Positions 60,042-64,000 of a DNA stretch of 64,000 bases are shown piece after piece. A program made the position numbers and the translations under genes. A model generated the notes under the pieces. It was given only the letters and a program-made list of their open reading frames with translations. It was not told where the DNA came from and did no database searches. The stretch covers positions 1-64,000 of the forward strand of contig NZ_JANCTC010000018.1 of assembly GCF_024297145.1 (NCBI RefSeq), written 5' to 3'. This stretch comes from Mesorhizobium sp. LMG 17147. GTDB lineage: Bacteria > Pseudomonadota > Alphaproteobacteria > Rhizobiales > Rhizobiaceae. Numbering within the stretch: position 1 is the first letter of the stretch; each line of letters opens with the position of its first letter.

Positions 60042-61142
60042 ATGAGTTCGCATTCCGACGCCATCAAATTCGCCTACTGGGTCCCGAACGTCTCCGGCGG
60101 CCTGGTCATCTCCAACATCGAGCAGCGGACGGGTTGGGATATCGACTACAACCGCAAGCTCGCCCAGATTGCCGAGGCCAACGGGTTCGACTATGCGCTG
60201 AGCCAGATCCGTTTCACAGCCGGCTATGGGGCCGACAACCAGCACGAATCAGTCTCGTTCAGCCATGCCTTGCTTGCCGCGACCACAACGCTGAAGGTCA
60301 TCGCAGCGATCCTGCCCGGTCCGTGGAACCCTGCGCTGGCGGCCAAGCAGATCGCTACCATCAACCACCTGACCAATGGCCGCGTCTCCGTCAATGTCGT
60401 CAGCGGCTGGTTCCGAGGCGAGTTCGCCGCGATTGGCGAACTCTGGCTCGATCATGACGAGCGCTATCGCCGGTCGGAGGAATTTATCCGAGCGTTGCGC
60501 GGCATCTGGACGGAAGACAGCTTCACGCTGAAGGGCGATTTCTACTGCTTCACCAACTATTCCATGAAGCCGAAGCCGATCGAGCCCTTGCCCGAGATAT
60601 TCCAGGGCGGCTCGTCGCGAGCCGCTCGCGACATGGCGTCTCGTGTCTCCGATTGGTATTTCACCAACGGCAATACCCCGGAGGAGATCCGGAAGCAGGT
60701 CGACGACATCCGCACCAAGGCGAAAGCCAACGGCCACAAGGTTAGGATCGGCGTCAACGCTTTCGCCATCGCCCGCGAGAGCGAGCAGGAAGCGCGCGCC
60801 GTGCTCGACGAGATCATCGCCAAGGCGAATCCGGAGGCGGTGCAGGGCTTTGCCGATCAGGTCAAGAATGCCGGCAAGGCCTCGCCGGAAGGCGAAGGCA
60901 ATTGGGCGAAGTCGTCCCTCGAGGATCTCGTTCAGTACAATGACGGCTTCCGCAGCAATCTCATCGGCACGCCGGAACAGATCGCCGAACGCATCCTGAA
61001 ACTGAAGGACGCCGGTGCCGACCTGATCCTGCTCGGCTTCCTGCATTTCCAGGAAGAGGTCGAGTTCTTCGGCAAGCGCGTCATTCCTCTGGTGCGCGAA
61101 CTGGAAGCAGCTCGCGACAGGGAGCTTGTCGCCGCGGAATAG
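60042..61142 (+). CDS. sfnG: Dimethylsulfone monooxygenase SfnG-like
   Basis: A 366-aa luciferase-like monooxygenase that uses FMNH2 and O2 to split dimethylsulfone into methanesulfinate and formaldehyde, giving sulfur to the cell. The N-terminus FAYWVPNVSGGLVISNIEQR is the SfnG signature. TINHLTNGRVSVNVVSGW and GGSSRAARDMAS follow, as in the family. The start has AGGGGAAA at a good distance. The partner reductase is immediately upstream and an ABC importer downstream. Related alkanesulfonate monooxygenases are possible, but the N-terminus favours SfnG. Confidence 0.87.
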   Translation: MSSHSDAIKFAYWVPNVSGGLVISNIEQRTGWDIDYNRKLAQIAEANGFDYALSQIRFTAGYGADNQHESVSFSHALLAATTTLKVIAAILPGPWNPALAAKQIATINHLTNGRVSVNVVSGWFRGEFAAIGELWLDHDERYRRSEEFIRALRGIWTEDSFTLKGDFYCFTNYSMKPKPIEPLPEIFQGGSSRAARDMASRVSDWYFTNGNTPEEIRKQVDDIRTKAKANGHKVRIGVNAFAIARESEQEARAVLDEIIAKANPEAVQGFADQVKNAGKASPEGEGNWAKSSLEDLVQYNDGFRSNLIGTPEQIAERILKLKDAGADLILLGFLHFQEEVEFFGKRVIPLVRELEAARDRELVAAE

Positions 61143-61198
61143 GACGGGCGCGGCCCACGGGGCCGCAGCCGACACGCCTTCAAAAGCAGGAATGTTTC

Positions 61199-62104
61199 AT
61201 GATTGGTGCTTCGCTGGGAGCGGCCGCATACGAGCGCGCGTCCGAAATTTCCGCCATCCTCGCGGTGGCTAACCCCGTCGACGACAGGCGTCTGGCACGC
61301 CTGTCGTCACGGCCGGATGTGGTTCTCGCGCTGAGCGGGATCGGCATTTCCTTTGGCGGGGTCAAGGCGCTGAGCGATGTTGATCTCGAAGTGGAAGTCG
61401 GCGAGATCCGCGCGGTGATCGGCCCCAACGGCGCTGGCAAATCGTCACTGATCAACATCATCAGCGGCCTCTATCACGCCGACCGCGGCAGGATCGCGAT
61501 CGACGGCCAGTCCTTCTCACAGGTGCCGGCGAGTCGCCTGGCGCGACTGGGCGTTGCGCGAACCTTCCAGAACCTGGCGCTATTCGGGGGTCTGTCCGTG
61601 CGCAACAACATCGCGTGCGGCCGCGTCCACACCAGGCGCGCCAGTTTCGTCGAACATATTGCAGGTCTGCCACGCGCCCGGAGCGAAGATGCGGGAATCG
61701 CCGAAAAGACCGATCAGATAGTCGCCTTCCTGCATCTCGAAAGCGTCGCCGACCGCCTCGTCGCCACCTTGCCTTACGGCCTGCAGAAGCGGGTCGAGCT
61801 GGCGCGCGCGCTGGTCGCCGAGCCGAAGCTGCTGCTGCTCGACGAGCCGATGGCCGGCATGACGGCGACCGAGAAGGCCGAGATGGCCGGCTTCGTGCGC
61901 GCCGCGCGCGACCGGCACGGCGTCACCATCATCCTGATCGAGCACGACATCGGCGTCGTCATGGGCCTCTCCGACCGCGTCGCCGTGCTCGACTACGGCC
62001 GCAAGATCGCAGACGGGACGCCGGCCGAGGTCAGGGCCGATCCGGCAGTGATCCGGGCCTATATCGGCACCGCCGAGGGCGAGAATGGCGAGGACATCCG
62101 ATGA
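61199..62104 (+). CDS. Branched-chain-type ABC transporter ATPase (LivG-like)
   Basis: A 301-aa ATPase of the LivG family. A ~40-residue N-terminal extension precedes the ATPase core, which has Walker A GPNGAGKSS (about residue 79), the family insert LARLGVARTFQNLALF, a signature region LPYGLQKRVELARAL and Walker B LLLLDEPMAGM. The ATG follows AGGAATG. Its stop overlaps the start of the LivH-like permease (ATGA). Downstream of sfnG it probably serves uptake of a sulfur compound or its oxidation product. Confidence 0.88.
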   Translation: MIGASLGAAAYERASEISAILAVANPVDDRRLARLSSRPDVVLALSGIGISFGGVKALSDVDLEVEVGEIRAVIGPNGAGKSSLINIISGLYHADRGRIAIDGQSFSQVPASRLARLGVARTFQNLALFGGLSVRNNIACGRVHTRRASFVEHIAGLPRARSEDAGIAEKTDQIVAFLHLESVADRLVATLPYGLQKRVELARALVAEPKLLLLDEPMAGMTATEKAEMAGFVRAARDRHGVTIILIEHDIGVVMGLSDRVAVLDYGRKIADGTPAEVRADPAVIRAYIGTAEGENGEDIR

Positions 62105-62997
62105 GCTACTATGATTTCCTCTTCGTCATCGAAGTGCTGGTCGGCGGCCTGCTCTCTGGCGTCATGTATTCGCTTGTCGCCATAGGTTTCGTGCTGATCT
62201 ACAAGACGTCGGGCGTGCTGAACTTCGCGCAGGGGTCGATGGTGCTGTTCGCAGCGCTCACCTTTGTCAGCCTCGTCGAACGCGGCATCCCCTTCGCGCT
62301 TTCGCTGCTCATCACCTTCGCGGTCATGGTCGCGCTCGGCTTCACCATCGAGCGGACCGTGCTCAGGCCGCTGGTCAACCGCTCGCCGATGACGCTGTTC
62401 ATGGCGACGCTGGGGCTCTCCTACATCATCGAAGGTGCCGCCCAGCTTATCTGGGGCACGCAGGTGCACGGGCTCGACCTCGGCATCGACGACACCCCCT
62501 TCGAGGTCGGCGGCATACTGATCTCATCCTTCGACCTGCTGGCGGCGGCGATCGCCGCCGCCATGGTCGCAGGCCTCAGCGCCTTCTTCTATTGGACGCG
62601 GATCGGCCTTGCGTTTCGCGCCGTCGCCGACGATCAGTTCGCGGCCCTCGCCGTCGGGCTGCGGCTGCCTCGCATCTGGGGCACCGTGTGGACGGCGGCC
62701 GGCTTCGTCGCGCTGGTCGCCGGACTGTTGTGGGGCGCGCGTCTCGGCGTCCAGTTCTCGCTGTCGCTGATCGTGCTGAAGGCGCTGCCGGTGCTGGTGC
62801 TTGGCGGCTTCGATCCCATCCTCGGCGCCATCGTCGGCGGCCTCATCATCGGCGCCAGCGAGAAACTCGCTGAGGTCTATCTCGGCCCCTTCGTCGGCGG
62901 CGGCATCGAAGGCTGGTTCGCCTATGCGCTGGCGCTGGTGGTCCTGCTGGTGCGCCCATCCGGCCTGTTTGGCCAGAAAACCGTCGAAAGGGTCTGA
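62101..62997 (+). CDS. Branched-chain-type ABC permease (LivH-like)
   Basis: A 298-aa inner-membrane permease with about eight hydrophobic segments and the LivH landmarks GLLSGVMYSLVAIGFVLIYK, GVLNFAQGSMV and LGGFDPILGAIVGGLIIGA. A much longer frame is open 5' of it, but the ATG at 62101, overlapping the livG-like stop, gives the usual length. A LivM-like gene follows 3 bp later. It forms the membrane channel together with that protein. Confidence 0.88.
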   Translation: MSYYDFLFVIEVLVGGLLSGVMYSLVAIGFVLIYKTSGVLNFAQGSMVLFAALTFVSLVERGIPFALSLLITFAVMVALGFTIERTVLRPLVNRSPMTLFMATLGLSYIIEGAAQLIWGTQVHGLDLGIDDTPFEVGGILISSFDLLAAAIAAAMVAGLSAFFYWTRIGLAFRAVADDQFAALAVGLRLPRIWGTVWTAAGFVALVAGLLWGARLGVQFSLSLIVLKALPVLVLGGFDPILGAIVGGLIIGASEKLAEVYLGPFVGGGIEGWFAYALALVVLLVRPSGLFGQKTVERV

Positions 62998-63000
62998 CCG

Positions 63001-64000
63001 ATGGCCGTGCAAGCGCTCGATGGCACAAGGGTTCCAATCGACTGGCAGAGATTAGCTATGCCGGCCGTGCTGATCGTCGTCGGCTACGGCCTGATCCCCG
63101 CCTATGCGTCGAGCTATCTCGTCGAGGCAATCCTGCTGCCTTTTCTGGCGCTCAGCCTGGCAGCGGTCGGTCTTAACCTGCTCACCGGCTATTGCGGGCA
63201 GCTTTCGCTCGGCTCTTCCGCCTTCATGGCGGTCGGTGCTTTTGCCGCCTACAATTTCAATCTGCGGATCGACGGACTGCCGCTGCCAGCGACCATGATC
63301 CTGGCCGGGATTTCGGCCGCCGGCATCGGCGTCGTGTTCGGATTGCCAAGCCTGCGGCTCCGCGGCTTCTATCTCGCCGTCTCGACGCTCGCCGCCCAGT
63401 TCTTCGTGCAATGGGCGCTGACCAAGTTCGGCTGGTTCTCCAACTACAACCCCTCCGGCGTGATTTCGGCGCCGCATCTCATCGTCGCTGGGTTCCCGCT
63501 CGACGGCGCCACCGGCCGCTACCTGCTTTCGGTCACTACGGTCATCGTGCTGACCGCCGTCGTCTGGCGTCTCGTCAACAGCGCGACCGGCCGCAACTTC
63601 ATTGCCGTGCGCGACAACGAAACCGCGGCGCGCGTCATCGGTGTTCCGGTGCTGCGAACCAAGCTGCTGGCCTTCGCCATCTCGTCCTTCATTATCGGCG
63701 TCGCCGGTGTGCTGTGGGCCTTCACCTATCTGCGCACCGTAGAGCCGGCCGGCTTCAACCTCGACCGCTCCTTCCAGATCCTGTTCATCATCATCATCGG
63801 CGGGCTGGCTTCGATGCGCGGTGCGTTTCTGGGCGCGGCCTTCATCGTCGTCTTCCCGCTTCTTCTGTCCCGGATCGGCGCCTTCGCCTTTGGCGACCTG
63901 TTCGATTCGGGCGTGCTCGACATGAGCCAGCGCATCGTGCTCGGCGCCCTCATCATCATCTTCCTCATCGCGGAACCGAGCGGGCTGTCGGCCCTCTTCG
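63001..64000 (+). CDS. Branched-chain-type ABC permease (LivM-like), cut by window end
   Basis: The ATG at 63001 opens a frame that runs to the last base without a stop. The first 333 residues match LivM: NLLTGYCGQLSLGSSAFMAVGA, LRLRGFYLAVSTLAAQFF, AVRDNETAARVIGVPV and the coupling loop IIGGLASMRGAFLGAAFIV. It lacks only the last few residues of a normal LivM. A second ATPase (LivF-like) and a binding protein are expected beyond the window, because neither is present upstream. Confidence 0.88.
   Translation, partial: MAVQALDGTRVPIDWQRLAMPAVLIVVGYGLIPAYASSYLVEAILLPFLALSLAAVGLNLLTGYCGQLSLGSSAFMAVGAFAAYNFNLRIDGLPLPATMILAGISAAGIGVVFGLPSLRLRGFYLAVSTLAAQFFVQWALTKFGWFSNYNPSGVISAPHLIVAGFPLDGATGRYLLSVTTVIVLTAVVWRLVNSATGRNFIAVRDNETAARVIGVPVLRTKLLAFAISSFIIGVAGVLWAFTYLRTVEPAGFNLDRSFQILFIIIIGGLASMRGAFLGAAFIVVFPLLLSRIGAFAFGDLFDSGVLDMSQRIVLGALIIIFLIAEPSGLSALF

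Noticed and set aside
1..64000. CRISPR array
   Set aside because: No regularly spaced direct repeats of 25-40 bp were seen. The repeats found are pairs or palindromes without spacers, and no cas genes are present.
1..64000. rRNA operon or replication origin
   Set aside because: No rRNA-like sequence and no repABC, dnaA-box cluster or iteron series was recognised.

Overview
The window looks like chromosome or genomic-island DNA from a Mesorhizobium-like member of the Rhizobiales. The reasons are: a rhamnose locus with exactly the rhizobial gene order rhaRSTPQUK plus divergent rhaDI; several palindromic repeats of the kind scattered between rhizobial genes; three promoters matching the alphaproteobacterial EcfG consensus; plasmid or island type genes (DUF1403, ScpB-like); and the remnant of a C48 (NopD/XopD-type) effector protease. 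GC is high with strong GC3, apart from an AT-richer insert near 14.0-15.75 kb and patches near 26.5-27.2 kb and 43-44 kb.

Region by region. (1) 1-11.1 kb: a partial IS630-type transposase, then the rhamnose catabolic locus. The importer (RhaS, RhaT, RhaP, RhaQ), mutarotase, kinase and DeoR regulator lie on the minus strand. The bifunctional aldolase/dehydrogenase RhaD and the isomerase RhaI lie on the plus strand. An inverted operator pair sits between the two units. Just past rhaI, on the other strand, is a Leu-codon mini-ORF followed by an intrinsic terminator, arranged like an attenuator. (2) 11.3-16 kb: a secreted gamma-glutamyltransferase, a small membrane protein, and an AT-richer two-gene cassette (small exported peptide plus JmjC/cupin oxygenase) flanked by direct copies of the membrane gene's 5' region. 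(3) 16-19.3 kb: a general-stress-response cluster (GSP17M-like, DUF1236, DUF3606, DUF6894, VanZ). It has three EcfG-type promoters, one driving a putative 30-aa protein and another a putative structured sRNA of about 90 nt. (4) 19.4-29.2 kb: a GntR regulator, an amino-acid ABC importer without its own ATPase, a cytoplasmic gamma-glutamyltransferase-like enzyme, a P-loop kinase, a methyltransferase and a Kup potassium transporter.

(5) 29.5-53.4 kb is a mosaic accessory region with features of an anti-phage defence island. It holds three separate loci in which a nucleotidyltransferase-fold gene is paired with a membrane protein: CD-NTase + SLATT with TIR and DUF4238 genes behind a perfect GAAC-N7-GAAC LexA box; GrpB-type NTase + four-TM protein in overlapping frames; and CD-NTase-AGS_C + S-4TM protein + second CD-NTase. 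The last is followed by HEPN, DUF4238, Shedu-like and HEPN-like genes. Between them lie DUF3800, DUF2130, a frameshifted nuclease-nSTAND gene, ISKra4 debris and a tRNA-like gene with a 39-nt anticodon loop. (6) 53.7-59.1 kb: decayed material (C48 protease, amidohydrolase tail, frameshifted IS256 transposase) around an intact S46 peptidase gene. (7) 59.4-64 kb: a dimethylsulfone-type operon (FMN reductase, SfnG-like monooxygenase) running into a branched-chain-type ABC importer cut by the window end.

The defence roles are inferred from domain architecture and clustering. No activity can be read from the sequence itself.
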